This document shows, piece by piece, positions 1 through 6,148 of a stretch of 6,148 nucleotides of DNA. The stretch's first letter is position 1, and the number at the start of each line of letters is the position of its first letter. A program made the position numbers and the translations under genes. The notes below the pieces were generated by a model that worked only from the letters and a program-made list of their open reading frames with translations, was not told where the DNA came from and searched no databases. This DNA is from Flavobacteriaceae bacterium. Its GTDB lineage: Bacteria > Bacteroidota > Bacteroidia > Flavobacteriales > Flavobacteriaceae. The stretch is from the NCBI GenBank assembly GCA_002714815.1, contig PAYI01000005.1:151638-157785 (forward strand). The letters are read 5' to 3'.

Positions 1-1871
1 CTTTCGATTGAAGAAGGTAACTGTATAGGTAATTTGCCCGATGGTTTAAATAAACCAAAAATTAAATCTAAAATAACTTTGTCTGAAGAATCAAAATCGG
101 CAACTATAGCATTTGAAAAAGGGACCAATTTACTCAAAACTGGTGGGCGTTTGATATTAACTACTAAAATTGTAGGCTTTTTTTCAAATAAAGTAAGTAA
201 TGTTTTTAACTCTTCCTCTTGAAAATCTAATCGTCCAACACTGAAGATTCGTTCCATTATCGATCCTCCTTTATCTGCTCCCCAATCAGGCGTCTCAACT
301 TTTGCAATTATAACATCTGCTTTTTCTAATGAAGTTGTTTTTTTGCTTTTTATCGATTTTACATCGAATCCATGTAAATATATATTTGTGCCCTGCTTTA
401 ATGGTAGTATTTTATCTTTATTTTTTAAGAGAACCAATGATTTCCGTTGTGCCTCAATCCCTTTTTGAATAAAAAAATCATTGTTCAAGGCATCTAGATT
501 ATCTTTATTTAAATAAGGATTATCAAAAAGACCTAATTTGAATTTTTGCCTTAGAATTCTCTTTAAAGATTGATCAATTCGAAATTCATCTATCTTTCCC
601 GTTTTAATTAATTCTGCTAACTCATCACTTAGTTCTTCTCCACCAATCATATCAACTCCAGCATCTATAATTTTAATTAAGCGTTCCTCTTTATTTAAGT
701 TTTCGACGCCATGAGCTGAGGCAGGTTTGAAAAGTATTCCTAGTATTTTTCTGTCGCTTATTATTGCCCAATCTGTACAGATGATTCCATCAAAATCATA
801 TCTCTCTCTAAGAATTCCAGTAATGATCTCTTTGTTATAACCTGCCCCAACATCCTCTGAAGTAATACCCTTCGGAATACTATAATATGGCATGACTGAA
901 GCTACTCCAACATTGAATGCTTCCTCAAAAGGTTTGAGATGTTCTTCAAACTTTCCGCCAGGATAGGATTGAATGCCTGGAGGAAAATGACTGTCTTTAC
1001 CATTATCTAATGCGCCAGACCCTGGAAAGTGTTTTACCATTGCAGCTACTGATAAAGTATCTAAATTATTACCTTGTAGCCCTTTGATATAGGCCGCGAC
1101 TAGTCGGGAATTTACTTTAGTGCTTTCCCCAAATGTGCCATCTACTCTGCCCCAACGAGGCTCAGTACTGATATCAGCCATAGGTCCCAAGGCTACTCTA
1201 ATGCCGATTGATTTGTATTCTTCTCTAACAATTTCACCAAAATATTGTGTTAAAATTGAATCATTTATTGCTCCCATCCCCAATGCGGAAGGCCATGAAG
1301 AAAAATAAGGAGTATGTATGTAAGGACCAAATTTTTTTGGAATACCGTGACGAGGATCTGAAGCAATAGTAATGGGTATTCCTAATCTAGTTCTCTCCGC
1401 AATTTTTTGTAGAGAATTATGCCACTTAACCATTTTTTTAATAGGATGAGATGCTCGTATATTGAAATGATTGATTTTTTTCTTTACAATCATTTCTGAA
1501 GAACTTGACATTAAAAATGAAAATGGATTTGAAAAGTTGGGAGCTTCCAATAGAGATCCATCTTCATTAATCCCTATCATTGTAAAAAAAATTAATCCTG
1601 CTTTTTCAGAAGTATTCATCTGACCTATTAAATCATCTATCCTATTTTCCAAATTTTGATTTGGATCTTCATAAATATCAAGTTTGCCATTTTTATTTAA
1701 ATCTCTATAAGACTTATTTTCGATTTGAATTATTGGGGCTTCCTGCCCTAAAATTTCATAATTATTTGAGGAGTGTATATTCCATTTAATTAGATAAAAA
1801 AGATAAATGATAAATGGGGTGACAAAAATTAATCCTAATGCCACAAAAAAAAATTTGAAAATTTTTATCAT
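1..1871 (-). CDS. Glycoside hydrolase family 3 enzyme (beta-glucosidase/exo-glucanase-like), C-terminus cut by window edge
   Basis: The frame is open for 623 codons without a stop and leaves the window at base 1, so the gene is partial. Only a short C-terminal tail should be missing, because the last visible residues match the GH3 second-domain ending (PSGKLPIQLP). Residues about 5-27 form one hydrophobic segment without a clear cleavage site, suggesting a membrane-anchored enzyme facing the periplasm. Residues 57-69 form a DxNxNGxxDxYED loop (D57, N59, N61, D65, E68), like a calcium-binding EF-hand/dockerin loop. GH3 motifs follow in order: SDPRHG (171-176), EPRWGR (237-242), KHFPG (280-284), GKDSHFP (291-297), MPYY, and CTDW with the presumed nucleophile D367. 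The second domain starts near QRKSLVLLKN. GH3 enzymes remove terminal beta-glycosyl residues; the motif set resembles large beta-glucosidases/exo-glucanases, but the substrate cannot be read from sequence. The start at 1871 is the first Met after an in-frame TAA at 1890-1892. No Shine-Dalgarno is seen. Confidence 0.93.
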   Translation of the reverse strand, partial: MIKIFKFFFVALGLIFVTPFIIYLFYLIKWNIHSSNNYEILGQEAPIIQIENKSYRDLNKNGKLDIYEDPNQNLENRIDDLIGQMNTSEKAGLIFFTMIGINEDGSLLEAPNFSNPFSFLMSSSSEMIVKKKINHFNIRASHPIKKMVKWHNSLQKIAERTRLGIPITIASDPRHGIPKKFGPYIHTPYFSSWPSALGMGAINDSILTQYFGEIVREEYKSIGIRVALGPMADISTEPRWGRVDGTFGESTKVNSRLVAAYIKGLQGNNLDTLSVAAMVKHFPGSGALDNGKDSHFPPGIQSYPGGKFEEHLKPFEEAFNVGVASVMPYYSIPKGITSEDVGAGYNKEIITGILRERYDFDGIICTDWAIISDRKILGILFKPASAHGVENLNKEERLIKIIDAGVDMIGGEELSDELAELIKTGKIDEFRIDQSLKRILRQKFKLGLFDNPYLNKDNLDALNNDFFIQKGIEAQRKSLVLLKNKDKILPLKQGTNIYLHGFDVKSIKSKKTTSLEKADVIIAKVETPDWGADKGGSIMERIFSVGRLDFQEEELKTLLTLFEKKPTILVVNIKRPPVLSKLVPFSNAIVADFDSSDKVILDLIFGLFKPSGKLPIQLPSSIE

Positions 1872-1889
1872 ATCAAGAAAATGAATAAT

Positions 1890-1970
1890 TTAACTATAGT
1901 AAATTCCTGTAATTATTCTGTAAGCCAGATATATCCCTGTAATTGTCCATATCCACCATCGATTTTTCAT
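1890..1970 (-). CDS. Possible 26-residue membrane peptide upstream of the GH3 gene
   Basis: A short frame starting at the ATG at 1970 would encode a peptide beginning MKNRWWIW and ending TGIYYS, then TAA. It has a positively charged N-terminus, three tryptophans and a hydrophobic stretch long enough for one membrane pass. The peptide contains an internal repeat (ITGIY twice, 10 residues apart), mirrored in the DNA by two 14-base copies with 12 matches at 1901-1914 and 1931-1944. It ends 18 bp before the GH3 start and lies in the same frame. Longer versions from ATGs at 1982 or 2081 are possible, but the added residues look like AT-rich noise. It is not recognised as a known family and could be a chance frame. 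Confidence 0.3.
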   Translation of the reverse strand: MKNRWWIWTITGIYLAYRIITGIYYS

Positions 1971-2123
1971 GTACCACTCCATATATAATAATTGAGTTAT
2001 TTGAAAGATATTGAATATATTTATATTTATTAATATATAATGTAAGAAGTATAAGTTTCTTTGTTTTGTTAATTTAATCAAGTATTAATCATAAGCCATT
2101 TTATTAAAGCGAAATATAATTCA

Positions 2124-2897
2124 ATGTCATATAAGTCTATTAAGGTTACCATTTATTTTTTGGTTTTATTCACTTTGGTAACAAGAGCACAAAAAAATGA
2201 AATAGATAAACAAATTGAATTTTCAGGTAGTATTAATCTGACCAATAATGGTTTCTCATTTATCCCTATATTCTCACTTGGTAAACCAGCAACAACAGTT
2301 AATCTCTCTTTAGCAGGAAAACGCTTAAGTTTTGACCCTCAATTAAGATTTGACCTTGACGGGATGAGGCCATGGTCGTTTTTATTTATCTGGAATTATA
2401 AGATTATTAAAAAAGAGCGATTCCAAATGCAATTGGGAGCTTATTTCCCTGCTTATGCTTTTACAAATCTTAATTATACTAGAAATTCAAATCCTGTAAC
2501 CATATTAACACCTCAAAGGTTTTTCATTTGGACTACTTTACTTAATTATAAATTATCCCCAAAAATTAATCTGAGCCTATTTTATTTGAATGGAATAGGG
2601 CTAGAAAAAATTGATCAAAGTGATAGAGGAAATTTCATTTCTTTTCAAATCGGAATAAATAATCTGAAATTATTAAATAATCTTTTAGTTAATTTTAATC
2701 CTAGATTATATTTTCTTCAAATTGATGATAATCAAGGCTATTATTTTGCAAACACATTTTCATTAAAGCATAAAAAATTTCCCTTCTTTCTTTCTACTAC
2801 ACTGAACCAGGCTATAAATACTTCAATCAATGCAAATAAATTTGATTGGAATATTGCTCTTAATTATGCTTTTAAATCATCTTATAAAAGAAATTAA
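2124..2897 (+). CDS. Exported beta-barrel-like outer-membrane protein, function unknown
   Basis: This 257-residue protein has a classical signal peptide: basic start (K4, K7), hydrophobic core about 8-20, and a likely signal peptidase I site after TRA (20-22), leaving Q23 as the mature start. The rest is rich in Asn, Phe, Tyr and Leu and consists of short alternating polar/hydrophobic stretches with aromatic girdle residues (for example FSFIPIFSLG, FLFIWNYK, FQMQLGAYFPAYAF, INLSLFYLNGIG, LLVNFNPRLYFLQI). These look like antiparallel membrane strands of a small outer-membrane barrel. The C-terminus is not a textbook terminal Phe strand: NYAF is followed by a polar tail ending YKRN. The gene is divergent from the GH3 gene and leads a plus-strand series of envelope-protein genes. 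The start is the only sensible ATG before the signal peptide, and no Shine-Dalgarno is visible. Specific function is not recognised; a porin-like or surface-structural role is inference. Confidence 0.8.
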   Translation: MSYKSIKVTIYFLVLFTLVTRAQKNEIDKQIEFSGSINLTNNGFSFIPIFSLGKPATTVNLSLAGKRLSFDPQLRFDLDGMRPWSFLFIWNYKIIKKERFQMQLGAYFPAYAFTNLNYTRNSNPVTILTPQRFFIWTTLLNYKLSPKINLSLFYLNGIGLEKIDQSDRGNFISFQIGINNLKLLNNLLVNFNPRLYFLQIDDNQGYYFANTFSLKHKKFPFFLSTTLNQAINTSINANKFDWNIALNYAFKSSYKRN

Positions 2898-2952
2898 TAA
2901 AGCTTAATTAATCCAATTATTATTCATATTTTTTGAAATTAAAAAATTGTAG

Positions 2953-3077
2953 ATGAAATCAAAACTCTTTTTTTTAATAGTTTGTTTACTCATACTTATT
3001 TATTAAGTGGATGCAGCAAAGAAAATTCATATAATACTCCTATTACTAATTCGAATTATATTCTAACATATAAATAA
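2953..3077 (+). pseudogene. Small lipoprotein gene interrupted by a frameshift
   Basis: The ATG at 2953 opens a peptide with a typical lipoprotein signal-sequence start (MKSKLFFLIVCLLILIY) that stops at TAA 3004-3006. In the frame one base back, the sequence directly continues as LLSGCSKENS, a strong lipobox (L-S-G-C, Cys codon 3012-3014), and runs to a TAA at 3075-3077. That second frame has no ATG of its own before the lipobox. One missing base, most economically in the short T/A runs around 2996-3003, would join the halves into a lipoprotein of about 40 residues, of which about 22 follow the Cys. The T8 run at 2968-2975 is an alternative shift point but would give a less hydrophobic signal. 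The TAA shares its last base with the ATG of the following gene (TAATG), which supports the second frame as genuinely coding. It may be a true frameshift mutation, slippage, or a sequencing error. No known family is recognised. Confidence 0.6.
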
Positions 3078-3811
3078 TGACAAATAAATTAAAATCTAGT
3101 GTAATTTTTTTCTTATTAATTTCTAAATCTATTTTTTCTCAATGGCAATACGAAGTTGAAGGAAAATCATTAGAAAAAATATTTGTGGATGACACAAATA
3201 ATATCTCAACCTTTTTAATTCAAAAAGCGGCAAATGGCGATATTACTTTTACTATAGAAAAATTAGATTTGGACATATGTCCAGTAGGATCAATTGATTT
3301 TAGATTTGATAATTACAGTAGGAAGCTAAATTTTGAAGTAGAAAAAGTGGGTGCAAACACACTAAAAATTTTATTTAATAGAGTTGATGGTTTACAGGAA
3401 TTAAAAGATTTTACAAAACTTATTAAAGCAAAAAACTATTTATACACCACTTTAATTGACCAGTGTGAAATTAATGCAGCTTATAATTATACTTTAAAAG
3501 GATCTTCAATTGCAATAAATAGAATTCGTCTTATTCCCTTTTTGGAAAGAACCATAAAAATATTAGAAGCTAAAAAAAATAAAATGAATTTTATTATTTC
3601 TTCTATTCCAAGACTTGAAAAAGATGAATTTTCTGAAAAGAGTTTAAAGAATATAAATCCACTTGAAATAACTGATGTTTATTGGAAAAATGCTGGGCAA
3701 AATAAATATTCAATTAAAATTAGAGTTAAATTAAACGGGAAAGGTTTTCGCGAACTTTACGGTGATTTTAGATTATTCAAACCTGTCGATAAAATTAAAT
3801 TCCGTTATTAA
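3077..3811 (+). CDS. Exported protein of unknown function, long paralogue of the 4077-4568 product
   Basis: This 244-residue protein has a signal peptide (K4, K6, hydrophobic core about 8-20), and the mature chain probably begins at SQWQY (21-25). The body has no recognised catalytic motif. It alternates beta-like and charged segments and has only two cysteines, C68 and C130, which could form a disulphide in the periplasm. Residues 109-148 contain LKDF...K followed 24 residues later by AYNYTLKGSSIAIN. This block is shared, with the same spacing, with the 163-residue protein encoded convergently at 4077-4568, as is the SQW(Q/E)Y mature start. The last 95 or so residues (150-244) have no counterpart in that shorter protein. 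The start is fixed by an in-frame TAA two codons upstream and overlaps the lipoprotein frame as TAATG, implying translational coupling. Location in the periplasm or at the surface is inferred; the role is unknown. Confidence 0.8.
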   Translation: MTNKLKSSVIFFLLISKSIFSQWQYEVEGKSLEKIFVDDTNNISTFLIQKAANGDITFTIEKLDLDICPVGSIDFRFDNYSRKLNFEVEKVGANTLKILFNRVDGLQELKDFTKLIKAKNYLYTTLIDQCEINAAYNYTLKGSSIAINRIRLIPFLERTIKILEAKKNKMNFIISSIPRLEKDEFSEKSLKNINPLEITDVYWKNAGQNKYSIKIRVKLNGKGFRELYGDFRLFKPVDKIKFRY

Positions 3812-3868
3812 TTTTTTCCAAATACTTAAAACAAAGCTTACCTTTAATTCTAATTTTAATTATATAAA

Positions 3869-4066
3869 ATGAAAAATTACTTAATCCCTATTTCTATTCT
3901 TGTGGGTTCCTTAATTATTGGTATCACGATTATTAGATCAAGCCAAATGGATCGTTTTCAATATGTAGATGATAATGTTGTCTTTGACAAAAGTAACGGC
4001 ACAACATATTTTACTGATAAAAAACAGTATCTGGATAGAAAAGGAGACCTCTATCAATTTGACTAA
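3869..4066 (+). CDS. Small single-pass membrane protein, function unknown
   Basis: This 65-residue protein has one hydrophobic N-terminal segment (about residues 4-23) with no clear cleavage site, so it is probably an anchor. It is followed by a short soluble domain of about 40 residues rich in Asp, Lys, Tyr and Phe (RFQYVDDNVVFDKSNGTTYF, then DRKGDLYQFD). The VFDKSNGTTYF pattern resembles the 'value derived from a D-x-x-T/N-G turn' beta-hairpins seen in many small bacterial envelope proteins, but it is not assigned to a named family. It lies 57 bp after the 244-residue gene on the same strand and ends 10 bp before the end of the convergent gene. The leader is A/T-rich with no Shine-Dalgarno. 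It is likely real, because the hydrophobic-then-polar layout is coherent over the whole frame. Confidence 0.65.
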   Translation: MKNYLIPISILVGSLIIGITIIRSSQMDRFQYVDDNVVFDKSNGTTYFTDKKQYLDRKGDLYQFD

Positions 4067-4076
4067 ACTTAGTAGC

Positions 4077-4568
4077 CTATGGGAATTTATTTCTTAGGAC
4101 ATTGTTGATGACAAAACTACTTCCAGTGAGTTCATTATATGCTTGAATTACTCGATTTTTTGATCGGATGGTTATAGTACAAGCCTCACCTTTCTTTAAA
4201 ATTTTAAAAAAATCCTCTAATTCATATGTTTCATTGCTAATTAAATCTTTAACCTCAAAAATTTGATAAGATTCATTTTCAGTAATGGAATTAGCTGCTT
4301 TAAATTTTCTTTCAGATATTTCAAATAAAACATAATAGTCTTGGGCTTCTTTAAAGAAAATTCCATTAATTGAAAAATTCAATCCTAGCTTTTTAGATTT
4401 CGATATTCTTAGCACTAGGCTGTCCTGATTAGAATTATTAAAATTAAGTTGGCCTATTGCTTCAATAGATCTAGCGCTTTTATTTTCCTTATATTCCCAT
4501 TGAGAAAAAACTTTTGTTAAAAATAATAAGCAAAAAAGAATAAATATCTTTTTCAATTTATAAATCAT
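4077..4568 (-). CDS. Exported protein of unknown function, short paralogue of the 3077-3811 product
   Basis: This 163-residue protein has a lysine-rich start (K4, K6, K7), a hydrophobic core about 8-20, and a probable mature start at SQWEY (22-26). The mature chain is mixed beta/alpha-like with no known catalytic motif. It has LEDFFKILKKG at 117-127 and AYNELTGSSFVIN at 143-155. The distance from DF to AYN is 24 residues, exactly as in the 244-residue neighbour, with one residue fewer between AYN and GSS. The chain ends soon after this block (NKFP), whereas the neighbour continues for about 95 residues. The start is certain: the codon before the ATG is a TAA stop. It lies 107 bp downstream of the iolG-like gene on the same strand and may have its own promoter in that gap. 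The two genes probably arose by duplication with inversion or by separate acquisition; the function is not recognised. Confidence 0.8.
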   Translation of the reverse strand: MIYKLKKIFILFCLLFLTKVFSQWEYKENKSARSIEAIGQLNFNNSNQDSLVLRISKSKKLGLNFSINGIFFKEAQDYYVLFEISERKFKAANSITENESYQIFEVKDLISNETYELEDFFKILKKGEACTITIRSKNRVIQAYNELTGSSFVINNVLRNKFP

Positions 4569-4578
4569 TTATTTCTAT

Positions 4579-4586
4579 CAAATATA
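4579..4586 (-). promoter_or_regulatory. Possible Bacteroidota-type -7 element (TATATTTG)
   Basis: On the minus strand, TATATTTG matches the Bacteroidota sigma-factor -7 consensus TAnnTTTG exactly and lies 10 bp before the ATG at 4568. No convincing TTTG -33 box is found 19-21 bp upstream, and the implied leader would be only a few bases long. It may be chance in AT-rich DNA. Confidence 0.2.
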
Positions 4587-4674
4587 CCTAATCTCAATTA
4601 CTTTAATCCTATAGGTATAGCCTTTTACAAAATAGCTTTTGGTAACTTGTTTAAAATGATATAGCTGAGATTAG
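4583..4674. repeat. Two overlapping inverted repeats between iolG-like gene and short paralogue
   Basis: One pair is TATACCTA at 4583-4590 with its complement TAGGTATA at 4612-4619 (8 bp, 21-bp spacer). The other is CTAATCTCA at 4588-4596 with TGAGATTAG at 4666-4674 (9 bp, 69-bp spacer). The left arms share bases 4588-4590, so the two pairings exclude each other in RNA. There is no T-run making either an obvious intrinsic terminator. The biological meaning is uncertain. Confidence 0.3.
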
Positions 4675-4675
4675 A

Positions 4676-5686
4676 TCAAAAATCTTCATCTAAATTAATG
4701 GCTCTTTTTTCATTCAATGATTTTTTTGCTGCTAACGCAATCAATAAGGCATTAAGTCCTGCTTCAATTCCGTTATTAATTTTTTTTTGTTTAAGTAAAC
4801 AGAAAATAAATTCTTGAATTATAGCAATAAAGGAATCCGCATAGCGCTCCAAGAAAAATCCTAAAGGTCTAGCTGTATGAATACCATCAGAATTTGCTAT
4901 ATAATGGTTATCAGGCAGTTGATTTTTAGAAGCACTCATTCCTAAGTTTCCAAAAACCTCAACCCTTTGGTCATAACCATAAGCAGCCTTACGGCTGTTA
5001 TCTATTGTCGCTAAAGAACCATTTTCAAAAGTAAGTGTAGTCACCGCCGTATCAATATCGCCTATCTTTTTTATTTCTGGGGCTCCAAAAACATTCCCTG
5101 AAGCATATACTGTCTTAACTTTTTGCTTGTTTAAATAGCAAGCCATATCAAAATCGTGAATAGCCATATCTAAAAATAATCCTCCTGAGGTTTTCATATA
5201 ATCAATACTTGGAGGATCCGGATCACGACTAGTAATTCTTATGATTTGGGGAGAGCCAATGACACCTTTATCAATAGCTTTTTTTATTTTTAAAATGCTA
5301 TTATCAAAACGCCTGTTAAATCCAACCATAAAAGGAACATTATTAATTTTAATTATATGTTCTAATTCCTTTACTTTATCAAGAGAGAGATCAACTGGTT
5401 TTTCACAAAAAATAGCTTTCCCTGCTTGGGAAGCAGTCTTTATATGTTTAGAGTGCATGGAGGTAGGTGAAGAAATTACAACTGCATTTACTAATGGATC
5501 AAGTACCATTTTTTCAAAACTCTCATAAATTTTTACTTCTGCTCGATTATTTACCCATTCTTTATTCCTTGAATTTAAATTTGAAACAGCTACTACATTT
5601 GCATCTTTGCAATGCCTATTAATATTATCAAAATGAATTTTCCCTATTCTTCCAAGGCCAACAATTCCAAATCCAATGGTTCTCAT
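4676..5686 (-). CDS. iolG: Inositol 2-dehydrogenase-like Gfo/Idh/MocA oxidoreductase
   Basis: The enzyme is expected to oxidise myo-inositol (or a related cyclitol/sugar) at C2 to scyllo-inosose with NAD+, in the cytoplasm. The 336-residue length is normal for the family. The N-terminal Rossmann fold shows GLGRIG (10-15, GxGxxG). The family signature CEKP is at 94-97, with catalytic K96. The stretch RDPDPPSIDY (154-163) followed by KTSGG and FLDMAIHDFD (171-180) is the IolG-type substrate signature, with D173 and H177 corresponding to the catalytic Asp/His known in Bacillus IolG. The C-terminal FFLERYADSF segment also fits the family. The usual C-terminal 'DGL' reads EAGL here (308-311), a minor departure away from the active site. 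The start is fixed by a TAA directly before the ATG. No other iol genes are in view, so the in vivo substrate could differ from myo-inositol. It is divergent from the acyltransferase gene with a 103-bp spacer. Confidence 0.88.
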   Translation of the reverse strand: MRTIGFGIVGLGRIGKIHFDNINRHCKDANVVAVSNLNSRNKEWVNNRAEVKIYESFEKMVLDPLVNAVVISSPTSMHSKHIKTASQAGKAIFCEKPVDLSLDKVKELEHIIKINNVPFMVGFNRRFDNSILKIKKAIDKGVIGSPQIIRITSRDPDPPSIDYMKTSGGLFLDMAIHDFDMACYLNKQKVKTVYASGNVFGAPEIKKIGDIDTAVTTLTFENGSLATIDNSRKAAYGYDQRVEVFGNLGMSASKNQLPDNHYIANSDGIHTARPLGFFLERYADSFIAIIQEFIFCLLKQKKINNGIEAGLNALLIALAAKKSLNEKRAINLDEDF

Positions 5687-5789
5687 TTATTAAAGGTAAA
5701 AAAATTAATTTCCTTTTTTTAACTATCATTATTTCCTGCTCCTTAGGACTTCTTTGTATCTTGCACCAATTAGCTGTAAATCAAATTAA

Positions 5790-6148
5790 ATGGAGTTTTT
5801 AGATGCTTTAAAGCAATACTACAAAAAAATTTCATCTCAAAATTTTGATACTCCTTTTGAGGCAAGAATTCAAGCTGCGAAAAATTTAAAAGAGCTGTTT
5901 TCTATCAAAAAATTCGATTTAAGGGGTACGGAAAACCTACCTTCAGATCCTGGATTTATCTTTATTTACAATCATATATCAAATAATGATAATTACACTC
6001 TGGAAAATGACTTTCAAATTACATTGGATAGTCACTTTATTAGCAGCATGATTTCATATACCTATTATCAAAATCCAGGCTTAAGAGTAATTCGATATGA
6101 ACTCCCTTATGAAAAGTCCCATAGAAATTATTACAATAATTTTGACTA
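5790..6148 (+). CDS. PlsC-like acyltransferase, N-terminal part only
   Basis: The frame starts at an ATG directly preceded by an in-frame TAA, so the start is firm. It is open for 119 codons to the window edge; the C-terminal part is missing. Residues 1-40 look helical, without a signal peptide or membrane segment. They are followed by GTENLPSDPGFIFIYNH, which resembles the lead-in of glycerolipid acyltransferases, and the HX4D block I motif NHISNND (H62, D67). In that family the His-Asp pair activates the acceptor hydroxyl for transfer of a fatty acyl group from acyl-CoA or acyl-ACP, usually in phospholipid or other lipid synthesis at the membrane. Downstream blocks (glycine-rich and FPEG-like) should lie beyond the window. 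The assignment rests mainly on this one motif and its context; another hydrolase or transferase with a similar short motif is possible. Confidence 0.55.
   Translation, partial: MEFLDALKQYYKKISSQNFDTPFEARIQAAKNLKELFSIKKFDLRGTENLPSDPGFIFIYNHISNNDNYTLENDFQITLDSHFISSMISYTYYQNPGLRVIRYELPYEKSHRNYYNNFD

Noticed and set aside
34..222. Plus-strand 62-codon frame
   Set aside because: It lies wholly antisense to the GH3 C-terminal domain, which has clear family motifs; the plus-strand product has no recognisable character.
1120..1308. Plus-strand 62-codon frame
   Set aside because: It is antisense to the GH3 catalytic core (EPRWGR region) and is explained as a shadow of that coding sequence.
2059..2100. 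TTTG-containing stretch as a promoter for the barrel-like gene
   Set aside because: No good TAnnTTTG element lies at the proper distance; T-rich matches are expected by chance here.
2893..2912. Near-palindrome centred on AAGCTT over the stop of the barrel-like gene, considered as a terminator
   Set aside because: The arms are almost all A/T with a mismatch, and no T-run follows directly; the T6 run is about 18 bases further on.
4062..4073. ACTAA/TTAGT inverted repeat at the convergent junction, considered as a bidirectional terminator
   Set aside because: The 5-bp arms are separated by only 2 bases, too tight and weak for a hairpin.
5241..5528. Plus-strand 95-codon frame
   Set aside because: It is antisense to the conserved Rossmann and CEKP part of the IolG-like gene; no independent coding signal.
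5753..5790. TTTG at 5753-5756 as a -33 box for the acyltransferase gene
   Set aside because: The sequence about 20 bp downstream (TAAATCAA) does not match TAnnTTTG well enough.

Overview
The window is strongly AT-rich and looks like a chromosomal segment from a member of the Bacteroidota (Cytophagia/Flavobacteriia-like). The grounds are the base composition, the lack of Shine-Dalgarno sequences in front of nearly every start (A/T-rich leaders, several with a stop codon directly before the ATG), the many small exported proteins whose mature part begins 'SQW', and a Bacteroidota-type GH3 enzyme and beta-barrel-like protein. No tRNA, rRNA, insertion sequence, integrase or CRISPR array is visible.

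Layout. (1) The minus strand from base 1 to 1871 carries a glycoside hydrolase family 3 enzyme that runs off the left edge. It has an N-terminal membrane anchor, an EF-hand/dockerin-like loop and all recognisable GH3 motifs, and lacks only a short C-terminal piece. (2) The 252-bp divergent spacer 1872-2123 holds a possible 26-residue membrane peptide ORF on the minus strand and otherwise nothing convincing. (3) A plus-strand series from 2124 to 4066 contains a beta-barrel-like outer-membrane protein, a broken small lipoprotein gene whose frame ends in a TAATG overlap with the next gene, a 244-residue exported protein of unknown function, and a 65-residue single-pass membrane protein. (4) After a 10-bp convergent junction, the minus strand carries a 163-residue exported protein that appears to be a diverged paralogue of the 244-residue one. 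It is followed, reading leftward to rightward, by a Gfo/Idh/MocA oxidoreductase that closely matches inositol 2-dehydrogenase (IolG). (5) At the right edge, on the plus strand, is the beginning of a PlsC-like acyltransferase, divergent from iolG.

How the genes may work together. The GH3 enzyme and the IolG-like dehydrogenase are carbohydrate/polyol catabolic functions but are separated by unrelated genes, so no shared pathway can be claimed. The central block is almost entirely cell-envelope proteins (barrel, lipoprotein, two exported paralogues, small membrane protein). Its close spacing and one translational overlap make a co-expressed envelope cassette plausible, but its function is unknown. 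The most notable points are the frameshifted lipoprotein gene and the convergent paralogue pair.
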